A DNA stretch of 63,444 bases, from positions 1-63,444 of the forward strand of contig DHXR01000006.1 in assembly GCA_002413785.1 (NCBI GenBank), in the 5' to 3' direction. Shown here piece after piece: positions 18,861 through 26,607 of this stretch (position 1 is its first letter; every line of letters starts with the position of its first letter). Under the pieces are notes generated by a model. The model searched no databases. It saw nothing but the letters and a program-made list of their open reading frames with translations, and was not told the DNA's origin. The DNA comes from Mucilaginibacter sp. UBA5151. Its GTDB lineage: Bacteria; Bacteroidota; Bacteroidia; Sphingobacteriales; Sphingobacteriaceae. A program made the translations under genes and the position numbers.

Positions 18861-19061
18861 GCTTTTTTATTTGTGGCGGTTGTTGTTGATGATAAATGTA
18901 CAATTTTTATTAATCCTGCCATTAAAGAGTTTAGCTTTTTATAGCGTATGGATAGCAGTTCTTAAACTTTGTCAGGTTCGGGTTGATTTTATTTCCATTT
19001 AATGTGTTTAGTGATTGAAAAATAAGGAATAGAGCGAATTAAAGGCAAGGGCCTGTGCGGT

Positions 19062-19177
19062 TCCCCTCTTGAGAGGGGTGGAGGGGTGTGTTAACGGGCA
19101 TATCGGCTAACACACCCCTGCCTGCCTGCCGGCAGGCCCGCCACAACACAACCAGACGCACCCCTCTCAAGAGGGGA
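19062..19177. repeat. MITE-like element with 19-bp perfect terminal inverted repeats
   Basis: TCCCCTCTTGAGAGGGGTG (19062-19080) is the exact reverse complement of 19159-19177. An inner pair (GTGTGTTA / TAACACAC) is also inverted. There is no coding capacity. It occupies the 468-base gap between kup and the MFS gene, which holds nothing else but a candidate promoter. Confidence 0.75.
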
Positions 19178-19286
19178 GTTGCCATAACGTTCACATTATC
19201 CATTCATTATGATTATTATTGTGCGAATTCCCAATCTCTAAACACGTTTCCACTTATTTAGTTTACCATTATTGGCCGGAATATGA

Positions 19287-19294
19287 TATGTTTG
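19287..19294 (+). promoter_or_regulatory. Candidate -7 element of the MFS gene
   Basis: TATGTTTG fits TAnnTTTG and lies 35 bases before the ATG at 19329. Confidence 0.4.
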
Positions 19295-19328
19295 GCTTCG
19301 TTTTTATCGCAATTTTAAAAAGACCCTT

Positions 19329-20618
19329 ATGAGTCAAAAAAACAGCCCCGGGAATTCCGCACGTACGATTCTTATAGCGAGCCTGATAGGCACTACCATC
19401 GAATTTTTTGATTTTTATATTTATGCCACTGCGGCGGTGCTGGTCTTTCCAAAACTGTTTTTCCCGGCTGCTGATCCCGCTTCGGCCAGGCTTGCATCTT
19501 TGGCGACTTTCGCCCTGGCCTTTTTCGCAAGGCCATTGGGGGCCGCTTTGTTCGGGCATTTCGGCGACCGAAAGGGTCGCAAGGCCACACTGGTGGCAGC
19601 ACTATTGACTATGGGGCCCTCAACCGTGGCCATTGGTTTACTGCCGACGTACAATTCTATCGGCATTGTGGCACCTATCTTGCTGGCCATATTTCGTTTC
19701 GGGCAGGGCCTTGGGCTTGGCGGCGAATGGGGTGGTGCAATTTTACTGGCCACTGAAAATGCTCCTCCTGGAAAAAAAGCATGGTATGGCATGTTCCCGC
19801 AATTAGGCGCACCAATTGGATTATTAATTTCAACAGCAACCTTTCTTATCCTCAGCAAAACCCTGAACGACCAGCAATTCTTCAGTTATGGCTGGCGTAT
19901 CCCATTTATTGCCAGCGCTGTATTGGTTTGGGTTGGCCTGTATGTTCGTTTAAAAATAACCGAAACCCCCGATTTTTTGAAAGTAATGGAAAAAAATGAG
20001 CGGGTTAAAATTCCTATTGCCAATGTATTTACCAGGCATACAAAAGTGCTTATCCTCGGTACTTTAGCCACCGTTACTACTTTCTTATTATTTTACTTAC
20101 TTACAGTTTTTACCCTCGACTGGGGCACAAAGACTTTTCATTATTCGCGAACAAGTTTTCTTATCGGTGAAATGATCGCAAATGTGTTTTTTGGTATGGG
20201 TATTCCGCTCTCCGCTATCCTGGCCGACAAATATGGCCGTAACAAGATCCTGACCTTCGCCACCGCCGGCATTTTTATCTTTGGCTTGTTTTTTTCGCCC
20301 TTATTCAGCGACGGCAGCTGGGGAATGACCGTTGTCTTTCTCGTGCTCGGTATGTTTTTAATGGGCTTAACTTATGGCCCTTTGGGCACCGCACTTGCCG
20401 AAATTTTTCCGGCATCAGTCCGCTATACCGGCTCATCCATAGCTTTTACTTTGGCGGGCATACTTGGCGCCTCATTAACGCCCGTCCTGGCTACTACCCT
20501 TGCTAAAGGTTACGGCCTGCAATATGTTGGCTATTACCTGTCGGCAGTTGCGGCGCTTACGTTTTTAGCTTTGCTTGCGGGAAAGTCCCTGATGAAGGAG
20601 AATACCCAGGCAGGCTAA
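19329..20618 (+). CDS. MFS transporter, metabolite:H+ symporter (MHS) family
   Basis: 429 residues with twelve predicted membrane segments. The start (LIASLIGTTIEFFDFYIYATAAVLVFPKLFF) is the MHS-family hallmark, and the loop 2-3 motif is GHFGDRKGRKATLVAALL; FRFGQGLGLGGEWGGAILLATENAP is typical of ShiA/ProP/KgtP relatives. The family imports small organic acids, betaines or shikimate-like compounds with protons. The substrate cannot be read from the sequence and no catabolic genes lie next to it. It is a monocistronic gene with its own candidate promoter, followed by the 42-bp repeat array. Confidence 0.85.
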   Translation: MSQKNSPGNSARTILIASLIGTTIEFFDFYIYATAAVLVFPKLFFPAADPASARLASLATFALAFFARPLGAALFGHFGDRKGRKATLVAALLTMGPSTVAIGLLPTYNSIGIVAPILLAIFRFGQGLGLGGEWGGAILLATENAPPGKKAWYGMFPQLGAPIGLLISTATFLILSKTLNDQQFFSYGWRIPFIASAVLVWVGLYVRLKITETPDFLKVMEKNERVKIPIANVFTRHTKVLILGTLATVTTFLLFYLLTVFTLDWGTKTFHYSRTSFLIGEMIANVFFGMGIPLSAILADKYGRNKILTFATAGIFIFGLFFSPLFSDGSWGMTVVFLVLGMFLMGLTYGPLGTALAEIFPASVRYTGSSIAFTLAGILGASLTPVLATTLAKGYGLQYVGYYLSAVAALTFLALLAGKSLMKENTQAG

Positions 20619-20659
20619 TTGCAGCCAATCGGTCCGTTTCAGCCACGTAAAAAAGCAAA

Positions 20660-20869
20660 TTCCGCAGGCTAAATGCGTTTAGGGCGTGAGAAAGCAATAA
20701 ATCCCGAAGGCTAAACCCGTTTAGGGTGTGATAAAAAATCCAGTTCCGAAGGCTAAACGCGTTTAGGGCGTGATAAAATTTCCATTTCCGCAGGCAAAAC
20801 GCATTTAGGGCGTGATAAAAAAACTCGTTTCGCAGGCTAAACGCGTTTAGGCTATGAGGGAAAGATGAA
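20660..20869. repeat. Five tandem 42-bp repeats with CTAAACGCGTTTAG palindrome
   Basis: Units start at 20660, 20702, 20744, 20786 and 20828, exactly 42 bases apart. Each begins TTCCGCAGGC or a close variant, continues with CTAAACGCGTTTAG (perfect palindrome in copies 3 and 5; one or two changes in 1, 2 and 4) and GGGCGTGA, then about 12 variable A/T-rich bases. All six frames are interrupted. It is not a CRISPR, because the variable parts are too short and low-complexity. The rest of the 20619-21168 gap shows only the hairpins just before 21169. Confidence 0.9.
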
Positions 20870-21120
20870 TAAACTCCCTATTAAAGCATTGTAAATCAAT
20901 CAAATATAACCAAAATTTCAAAGAAAGGCGACAGATTTGTTAGAAAAATAGTAAATCAAGCATTTGTAGAAATATTTTTAGTGCTTTTATTGCTGCTGTA
21001 CAATGCTAAAATCAGGCGTCGGATTTAATCAAAAATACAAAATTCAGAGGGAATTATCAAGAGGCTTATTATATTAAACTATCATTTGCCAGCTACAAAA
21101 TAAAGTTCGTCGGTTGAGGC

Positions 21121-21189
21121 ATATCGTGATATTTATTTCACGATATATTTTAAGCAATAAATCTAATTGTGAAACAGCCTGTTTCACAA
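21121..21189. repeat. Two hairpins at the 5' edge of the truncated nuclease gene
   Basis: ATATCGTGA (21121-21129) pairs with TCACGATAT (21138-21146). TTGTGAAACAG (21167-21177) pairs with CTGTTTCACAA (21179-21189). The second overlaps the GTG at 21169 and may mark the break that removed the 5' half of the gene. Confidence 0.6.
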
Positions 21190-21954
21190 TTGCAGGAAGA
21201 CGGTTCGGATAAGATTGAATTTAGGAAACAGGCTGTTTCCCAAATTCCATGGGGTCATAATATTTTGCTGATGCAAAAGATTAAGAAAAAAGAAACACGC
21301 TTATGGTACATTGAGCAAACTATTTTAAACGGCTGGAGCAGAGATATGCTCTCGCTGATGATCAAAAGCAATCTTCATCTCAGGCAGGGAGAAGCAATTA
21401 ATAATTTTTCAAAAACATTACCAGGCGCGCAATCAGATTTGGTGAGAGAAACGTTAAAAGATCCATACATCTTTGACTTTATTACGCTTGCCCAGCCTTT
21501 CACAGAACGGGAACTGGAAACCGAACTTGTTAAACAAGTGCAGAAATTTCTGTTGGAGTTAGGCGCTGGTTTTGCTTTTGTTGGCCGGCAATATAAACTG
21601 ACAGTAAGCGATCAGGATTTTTACCTTGATCTTTTATTTTACCATCTTAAAATGAGGTGCTTCGTAATCATTGATTTAAAAAAAGGCGACTTTAAGCCGG
21701 AATATACAGGGAAAATGAACTTTTATTGTTCTGCCGTAGATGACCTGATAAAACATAAAACGGATAAACCTACAATTGGATTGATCCTTTGCCAGACAAA
21801 AGATAAAGTTATGGCTGAATATGCCTTAAGGGATATGAATAAACCGATTGGTATTTCGGAATTTGAACTGACCAGGTTATTGCCAAAAAATCTTCGGTCA
21901 AGTTTACCTACGATTGAAGAAATAGAAAATGAATTAAAGAAGAGAGAGGATTAA
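21169..21954 (+). pseudogene. YhcG/RpnC-type PD-(D/E)XK nuclease (DUF1016), 5'-truncated
   Basis: 261 residues, opened by a GTG. QAVSQIPWGHNILLMQKI, ILNGWSRDMLSLMI and YIFDFITLAQPFTERELE are the middle of the DUF1016 family, and the nuclease core follows: FVGRQYKLTVSDQDFYLDLLFYHLKMRCFVIIDLKKGDFKPEYTGK-MNFY with the D...DxK signature, then PSLPTIEEIE-like end. Family members are about 340-370 residues, and the N-terminal DUF1016_N helical domain (about 100 residues) is missing; no matching frame is found upstream. The enzyme family is linked to restriction and recombination-promoting nucleases. The nuclease domain itself looks intact, so a short product cannot be excluded. Confidence 0.7.
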
Positions 21955-22221
21955 AGACGAACATAAGACCCTATTATCTTACAGCGAAAACGCCCGGGCA
22001 GTTAGTTGGGGCATTTTTACGCTATATTTTGAGCGTGAACGCTCAAAAATGTAATAATAATTTCAAAGAAAGACATTGATTGCTTAAAAAATAGCCGAAT
22101 TTGCCGTGTTGCGAAATAATTACCGGGCTTGATTTTATTGCGGATTTGCGAGAGGAACAACTTGGTTCTATGACGGTTTGTGTGGGTTAGCCTTATTATA
22201 GAGCCTTCGGCTCGAAACATT

Positions 22222-22377
22222 TTGTAGCAACGGGTTTTAACCCGTTGTTACATGAATTCAATATTAAGAGTGCTATAGGCACGATCCATATTAGCGTTGC
22301 TATTTATATGGGTCGAACCTACGGTTCTTAATGTTTTTCTCCTTACCTTTTCAACGGATTAAAATCCGTTGCTACAA
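22222..22377. repeat. MITE-like element with TTGTAGCAACGG ends
   Basis: TTGTAGCAACGG at 22222 is the exact complement of CCGTTGCTACAA ending at 22377. Each end also forms its own hairpin (CAACGGG/CCCGTTG; CAACGGATT/AATCCGTTG). It lies in the 885-base gap 21955-22839, which holds only repeats and no gene that I can support. Confidence 0.65.
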
Positions 22378-22452
22378 TATTTATCGAGGCTACGCCTCTT
22401 CGGCGCCTTAGAGTACCACATTTTATCATTATAATAACAACTTTTTTAAGAT

Positions 22453-22470
22453 TCCCGATAGCTATCGGGA
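22453..22470. repeat. 18-bp perfect palindrome
   Basis: TCCCGATAGCTATCGGGA is a perfect palindrome, of a type common in intergenic DNA of this phylum. Confidence 0.7.
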
Positions 22471-22594
22471 TGAAATGCTTACCCATACAAAGCGTTATAG
22501 CGCCAACAACTTAAACCCGCGTAGTTTCAAATATACGAAAAATAGTGGGGATTGCAAAGGGGGCGAATTTGGAATTATAACCTCCTTTTGAGTA

Positions 22595-22656
22595 GGTTAC
22601 TTGTCAGCGGGGCACGTCGCCTTTACGCTTTGCCCATCGCGGCAGACTATCGCCAG
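22595..22656. repeat. Dispersed repeat, copy 2
   Basis: Starts GGTTACTTGTCAGCGGGGCA and contains CGCCTTTACGCTTTGCCC and CGGCAGACT, matching 14341-14405 with few differences. It lies about 180 bases before the GHKL-nuclease gene. Confidence 0.7.
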
Positions 22657-22839
22657 GAACGGGGGAGAAGAATTTACGCACTTGCTGGCCCATCGAGCTT
22701 GCGCTAAGTCAGGAGTATCTATTAAGTTCTCTAATTATTAATTTAGTATAAATTAATAAGTTAACGGTCAAATTTGAGTATTAGGATTTAATTATTTACT
22801 TTACATTTTATTTCACGAAATACAAGATTACATAACTTA

Positions 22840-24972
22840 ATGGCCATACTTGACAAAACATATATTTCTGCTAATGATCTATCATTTTCCGGAGTTTTGC
22901 AAGATGTAAAAAAGTCGAGAACTGCCATACAGCCAATTTGGGAAGCGTTCACTAATGCCCTTGAAGCGATTAAAATCAAACAGAGCATTGTTAAAAATCA
23001 CAAAGGGAATATTATAGTCGACATCTACGTTTCAGAGACAACAACTGAAAGTTATGAGTTTTCGAAACTGTCCATTACTGACAATGGAATTGGATTTAAC
23101 GACACTGAGTTTCAACGTTTCAATACTTTTAAACTGAATAACAAAGGTTATAAAAATTTGGGTTCAGGCCGCATCCAATTTGTCCAATACTTTGATAATA
23201 CAAATTTTGAGAGTTATTTTTTGCAAGATGGAAGATATTTCCTGCGGAAATTCCATATGTCAAAAAAGAAAGCATTCTTGGATAAAAATGCTTTAGTGTA
23301 TCATGATTCATGCGCAGAAATTGAAGCCCCCAATGAACCTACAACAAAATTGACGTTCATTACTCTCCTTGAAGATAGCAATATTTATAATAATCTTAAT
23401 GCTGATAATATTAAAATATCACTACTTGAAAGATATATATCATATTTCTGCGCTAACAAAGGTTCTTTGCCTGAAATTACCATCAATTTTTATGTTCAAG
23501 GAACAATTCAAAAAACAGTAAAGTTAGAGGAAAGTGACATTCCGAGTATTGAAAAATCTCAAAAAATAAGTCTTCCATATAAAGAGATTTCGCCATCCGG
23601 GCAAATTGTTGAAGTTAAGGACAAGAGCGAAATTTTTAACATTGATGCTTTTAAGATAAACAAGGATATTCTAAAAAGCAATGAACTAAAGCTAAGTTCA
23701 AAGGGTGAAATTATCGAAGAATCGGGTATTACTTTAGAAAGCCTGTCAGAAAACGACAACATCAAGGGAAATAAGTTTTTGTTTATAGTTTCAAGTGATT
23801 TTATTGATTCACGAGACACCAATGTGAGGGGCCAACTTAATATTCCATCAAGAGAAATTTTTGCCAAGGGCGGCGATCTCTTTTCAAGTCAGGAAATATT
23901 TATGGAAGATATTCAAAATGAGGTCAACTCAACAATCACAAGAATGTATCCAGAGATTGAAGAAGTTAAGCAGAATCATTTGTATCAATTTACTGAGTTG
24001 AAGGAAATGTTTGGGTTAGACGAGCAAACTGCTCAAAATATTAATATTTCAATTAATGATAGTGAAGCTAAAATTTTGGAGAAATTTTATGAAGCCGAAG
24101 CCAAAAAAGCAGCAACCATCGATGCAAGTATTAAAGAGTCCATTGATAATTTAAACAAGCTTGATACAACTGCTGAAAACTATAACGAAGAGCTTAGAAA
24201 AGAAGTAAATAAGCTTGTTAGAACGATTCCATTACAAAACAAAACTGCGTTAACTCATTATGTTGCACGAAGGAAACTTGTTTTAGATATATTTCAAAAG
24301 ATTCTTGATCGGAATTTGGAGGTACAACAAAGTGGCAGAAATTTTGATGAAGCTTTGATCCATAATCTTATGTACCAGCAACATTCAGGTGATTCTGAAA
24401 ATAGCGATTTATGGATTTTGAGTGAAGACTTTATCTATTTTAAAGGTGCATCTGAAGAGCAGCTCGACAAACTTACAATCGATGGAAAAAAAGTCTTCAA
24501 AAGTCAGTTTTCGGAAGAAGTAGAACGCTATTTAACATCTCTCGGTGAAAATAGGAAAATAAAAAGGCCAGACATTTTATTATTTCCTGAAGAAGGAAAG
24601 TGTATTATAATTGAATTTAAAACACCCGATGCAAATATTTCAGAGCATTTAACCCAAATTGATAGGTACGCAAACCTTATTAGAAACTACACAGAAGATG
24701 ATTTCCAAATCGTGCAATTTTTCGGGTATTTAATTGGCGAAGGGATAGAAGCAAGAGATGTCTTGGGTAGAGTTAGTAGCTATGAACACTCTTATCAATT
24801 TGATTATCTCTTTCGTCCGGCAACCAAAGTCATTGGATTTGATGGTAGATCAGACGGAGCCATCTATACAGAGGTGATAAAATATTCAACGTTATTAAAA
24901 CGAGCTCAGTTAAGAAATAATATTTTCCTTAAGAAATTAACCCAAGGCGCATTGAGTACGCAAAATTTGTAA
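22840..24972 (+). CDS. GHKL (MORC/Hsp90-like) ATPase fused to PD-(D/E)XK nuclease
   Basis: 710 residues. The N-terminal GHKL fold has an N-box IWEAFTNALEAIKI (about 33-46), a DxGxG motif LSITDNGIGFND (about 78-89) and a glycine-rich lid NLGSGRIQFVQYFDN (about 107). The middle (about 180-530) contains a transducer-like region and long helices (about 400-490). The C-terminus (about 570-690) has RPDILLFPEEGKCIIIEFKTP, i.e. D-x(n)-E-x-K of a PD-(D/E)XK nuclease, followed by the helix HLTQIDRYANLI. It would use ATP-driven dimer closure to control DNA cutting, as proposed for prokaryotic MORC-like proteins tied to restriction. It is AT-richer than its neighbours, solitary, has its own terminator and lies beside a truncated nuclease gene. 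The defence role is inference; I know no named system that is exactly this. Confidence 0.75.
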   Translation: MAILDKTYISANDLSFSGVLQDVKKSRTAIQPIWEAFTNALEAIKIKQSIVKNHKGNIIVDIYVSETTTESYEFSKLSITDNGIGFNDTEFQRFNTFKLNNKGYKNLGSGRIQFVQYFDNTNFESYFLQDGRYFLRKFHMSKKKAFLDKNALVYHDSCAEIEAPNEPTTKLTFITLLEDSNIYNNLNADNIKISLLERYISYFCANKGSLPEITINFYVQGTIQKTVKLEESDIPSIEKSQKISLPYKEISPSGQIVEVKDKSEIFNIDAFKINKDILKSNELKLSSKGEIIEESGITLESLSENDNIKGNKFLFIVSSDFIDSRDTNVRGQLNIPSREIFAKGGDLFSSQEIFMEDIQNEVNSTITRMYPEIEEVKQNHLYQFTELKEMFGLDEQTAQNINISINDSEAKILEKFYEAEAKKAATIDASIKESIDNLNKLDTTAENYNEELRKEVNKLVRTIPLQNKTALTHYVARRKLVLDIFQKILDRNLEVQQSGRNFDEALIHNLMYQQHSGDSENSDLWILSEDFIYFKGASEEQLDKLTIDGKKVFKSQFSEEVERYLTSLGENRKIKRPDILLFPEEGKCIIIEFKTPDANISEHLTQIDRYANLIRNYTEDDFQIVQFFGYLIGEGIEARDVLGRVSSYEHSYQFDYLFRPATKVIGFDGRSDGAIYTEVIKYSTLLKRAQLRNNIFLKKLTQGALSTQNL

Positions 24973-24982
24973 ATCCCCCGCC

Positions 24983-25005
24983 AAGTCAAGCGTTTCGCTT
25001 GACTT
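24983..25005 (+). terminator. Rho-independent terminator of the GHKL-nuclease gene
   Basis: AAGTCAAGCG pairs with CGCTTGACTT around TTT, followed by a T-rich run (TTAATACTTTT), 10 bases after the stop codon. Confidence 0.8.
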
Positions 25006-25236
25006 TTAATACTTTTCAGTGTCCACGCTGGTTAAAGCACCCCGCCGCCGAGGCTTGCAACTTCAGACAAATATGTCAGGGATTGATCGTAAGGAAGTTC
25101 CACCCAACTCGATAAGGGTTTCCAACCTGTCGGTGGATAAAAAATAATTTGAATTTCTAAAAACCCGACCCGGTAATAAGGTGCCGGCCATTTAAAATAT
25201 TTTTGCAATCTGTGATCTTCGTCATTAATTTAGCCG

Positions 25237-25266
25237 ATAATAAAAGATAAATTTGTCTTTTATTAT
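25237..25266. promoter_or_regulatory. Rrf2/NsrR-like operator overlapping a -7 element (box 1)
   Basis: ATAATAAAAGA (25237-25247) and TCTTTTATTAT (25256-25266) are perfect arms around TAAATTTG, itself a TAnnTTTG -7 element. It stands 14 bases before the remnant gene at 25280 and is nearly identical to the box before RIC at 29428. Confidence 0.7.
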
Positions 25267-25279
25267 TCAAAACAAAGAA

Positions 25280-25375
25280 ATGGAGCCTTTAAACATTCTT
25301 GATGTAACGGTGATAGAACCCAGGTTAAAACATCCTCTATGCGGACCGTTTAAAATAATCCTTATCTATGAATAA
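25280..25375 (+). pseudogene. Remnant of a second RIC/DUF2249 gene start
   Basis: A 31-codon frame starting MEPLNILDVTVIEPRLKHP and ending soon after in unrelated sequence. Its first 19 residues match the start of the RIC protein at 29474 (MEILDILDVTVIEPRLKHP), and the operator-promoter upstream is also copied. It is the stub of a duplicated RIC- or DUF2249-type gene whose body has been deleted. The intact promoter may now drive the hemerythrin gene at 25497 and the genes behind it. Confidence 0.75.
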
Positions 25376-25405
25376 AAAGTGTGATTTAAACTATATAAAA
25401 TGTAA

Positions 25406-25458
25406 TTTTATGACATAAAATCACCAATAAATATGACTTGTGTTATATTTATTGGTGA
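25406..25458. promoter_or_regulatory. Two adjacent palindromes before the hemerythrin gene
   Basis: TTTTATG-A-CATAAAA (25406-25420) is followed directly by TCACCAATAAATAT (25421-25434) and its exact complement ATATTTATTGGTGA (25445-25458) with a 10-base spacer. They could be operators or an mRNA hairpin; no T-run follows. Together with box 1, the RIC stub and the terminator they account for the structured part of the 24973-25496 gap. Confidence 0.5.
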
Positions 25459-25496
25459 GCGAATTTAACACCTTTGTTTAATGTTTTTATAGCCCA

Positions 25497-25802
25497 ATGA
25501 AAAGAAATACGAATCTGCAAGCTCTTTCACGCGACCATCATCTTGGATTACTTTTAGCCTGGAAGATAAGACAGGGGCTGAAGTTTTTGGCTGATCTGCA
25601 AATTATAGCTGATTATATAGCCTATTTTTCAGCGACAGCACTTTTCCCGCATTTCGAAGAAGAGGAAAAACAAATTTTGACTTGCCTGGAGGAACTATTA
25701 AATGCTGAACAGCTTGGCGAAATAGGAATCGCTATTGATTCAAATTATCAACCTTTTAAAGAAAATTTCCAAAATGAATTCTGGAAAAAAGATGCAAATT
25801 AA
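25497..25802 (+). CDS. Hemerythrin HHE-domain protein with an internal deletion
   Basis: 101 residues where relatives have about 145-150. The first helix pair is intact (LSRDHHLGLLLAWKIRQGL; LFPHFEEEEKQIL), giving part of the di-iron site. The sequence then jumps from ...QILTCLEE to LLNAEQLGEIGIAIDSNY, which is the normal tail of the family. The missing stretch would hold the third helix and the HxxxE motif (usually HIRFEE) that completes the site. A recombination between two similar LEE-coding stretches would explain it. The protein probably cannot bind the full di-iron centre. It overlaps the next gene by 11 bases, heading a cluster linked to nitric oxide handling. Confidence 0.65.
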   Translation: MKRNTNLQALSRDHHLGLLLAWKIRQGLKFLADLQIIADYIAYFSATALFPHFEEEEKQILTCLEELLNAEQLGEIGIAIDSNYQPFKENFQNEFWKKDAN

Positions 25803-26607
25803 CGGACAAACCCGGATTAAGGAATTGCTGGATTTTAACCAGGAAGAGGTGATCCGGGCATTATTAAAATTGAATAAGAATTTTGGGAAACTGAGGAACC
25901 CTGTTTTAAGAAAGCTTTTTGCAGGAAGGGTCACCATTGCCGATGCCTGTAAAATAGCAGGCTGCCCCATCGGTGATTTTATGGAAAGTATGAAACAAAT
26001 TGGCTTTAGCTTAGGCGGGGAACAAAATAAAAAAGAACAATCAGTCCAACCAGTTTCTGCGATAAAAGAGCCAAATAGCTATTTAGACCTTGATGTTCGT
26101 CCATCACTGGCACAGGATAAAGACCCGCTTAAAGAAATCCTGGCAAGCATCAATAGGCTGGGAGAAAACCAGGGGTTAAAACTGATCAATACTTTTGAAC
26201 CCGTGCCGCTCATTCATTTGCTGGCAAAAAAGGGCTTTACGCACCGTGTCGAGTTTGTTGACGATAATACTGTTATAACTTATTTTAATAAAATAATAGC
26301 TGCTGAGAAAGAAATCATTCCCGTTTCTGCGGATGAATTTATCGTTGATGATGAACAATTCGACAGGCTATTAGCAACATTTGCTCCCGGTAAAATAAAA
26401 TACCTTGACGTTCGGCAACTCGAAATGCCCAAGCCTATGTTATCAATTTTAGCGAAAACCCCACATTTAGCTGCGGGCGACGCCCTGTTTGTTTACCATA
26501 AAAAAACACCGGTTTTATTACTCCCTGAACTGGAGAAACAGGGATTAAAATATCTTTTTAAAACTATATCGCCCGGTAATGTCAATATGCTAATCTATAA
26601 ATCATGA
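25792..26607 (+). CDS. DUF1858-DUF2249 redox-associated protein
   Basis: 271 residues from ATG 25792. Earlier in-frame ATGs at 25735 and 25774 lie deep inside the hemerythrin gene, and the TGGAAAAAAG before 25792 can serve as ribosome-binding site. An N-terminal DUF1858-like helical domain (RIKELLDFNQEEVIRALLKL ... ADACKIAGC, about 6-70) is followed by two DUF2249-like domains: LKLINTFEPVPLIHLLAKKGF and IKYLDVRQLEMPKPMLSILA...GDALFVYHKKTPVLLLPEL. These domains accompany di-iron and heme proteins in anaerobic nitrogen oxide loci. The stop overlaps the next start by 4 bases. Biochemical role unknown; a part in electron or NO handling is inferred from context. Confidence 0.7.
   Translation: MQINGQTRIKELLDFNQEEVIRALLKLNKNFGKLRNPVLRKLFAGRVTIADACKIAGCPIGDFMESMKQIGFSLGGEQNKKEQSVQPVSAIKEPNSYLDLDVRPSLAQDKDPLKEILASINRLGENQGLKLINTFEPVPLIHLLAKKGFTHRVEFVDDNTVITYFNKIIAAEKEIIPVSADEFIVDDEQFDRLLATFAPGKIKYLDVRQLEMPKPMLSILAKTPHLAAGDALFVYHKKTPVLLLPELEKQGLKYLFKTISPGNVNMLIYKS

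Noticed and set aside
20660..20869. CRISPR array
   Set aside because: The variable parts are only about 12 A/T-rich bases, the repeat core itself drifts between copies, and no cas gene is present.
25074..25150. Short frame starting MSGIDRKEVPPNSIRVSN
   Set aside because: Twenty-odd codons without family resemblance, conserved context or ribosome-binding site.
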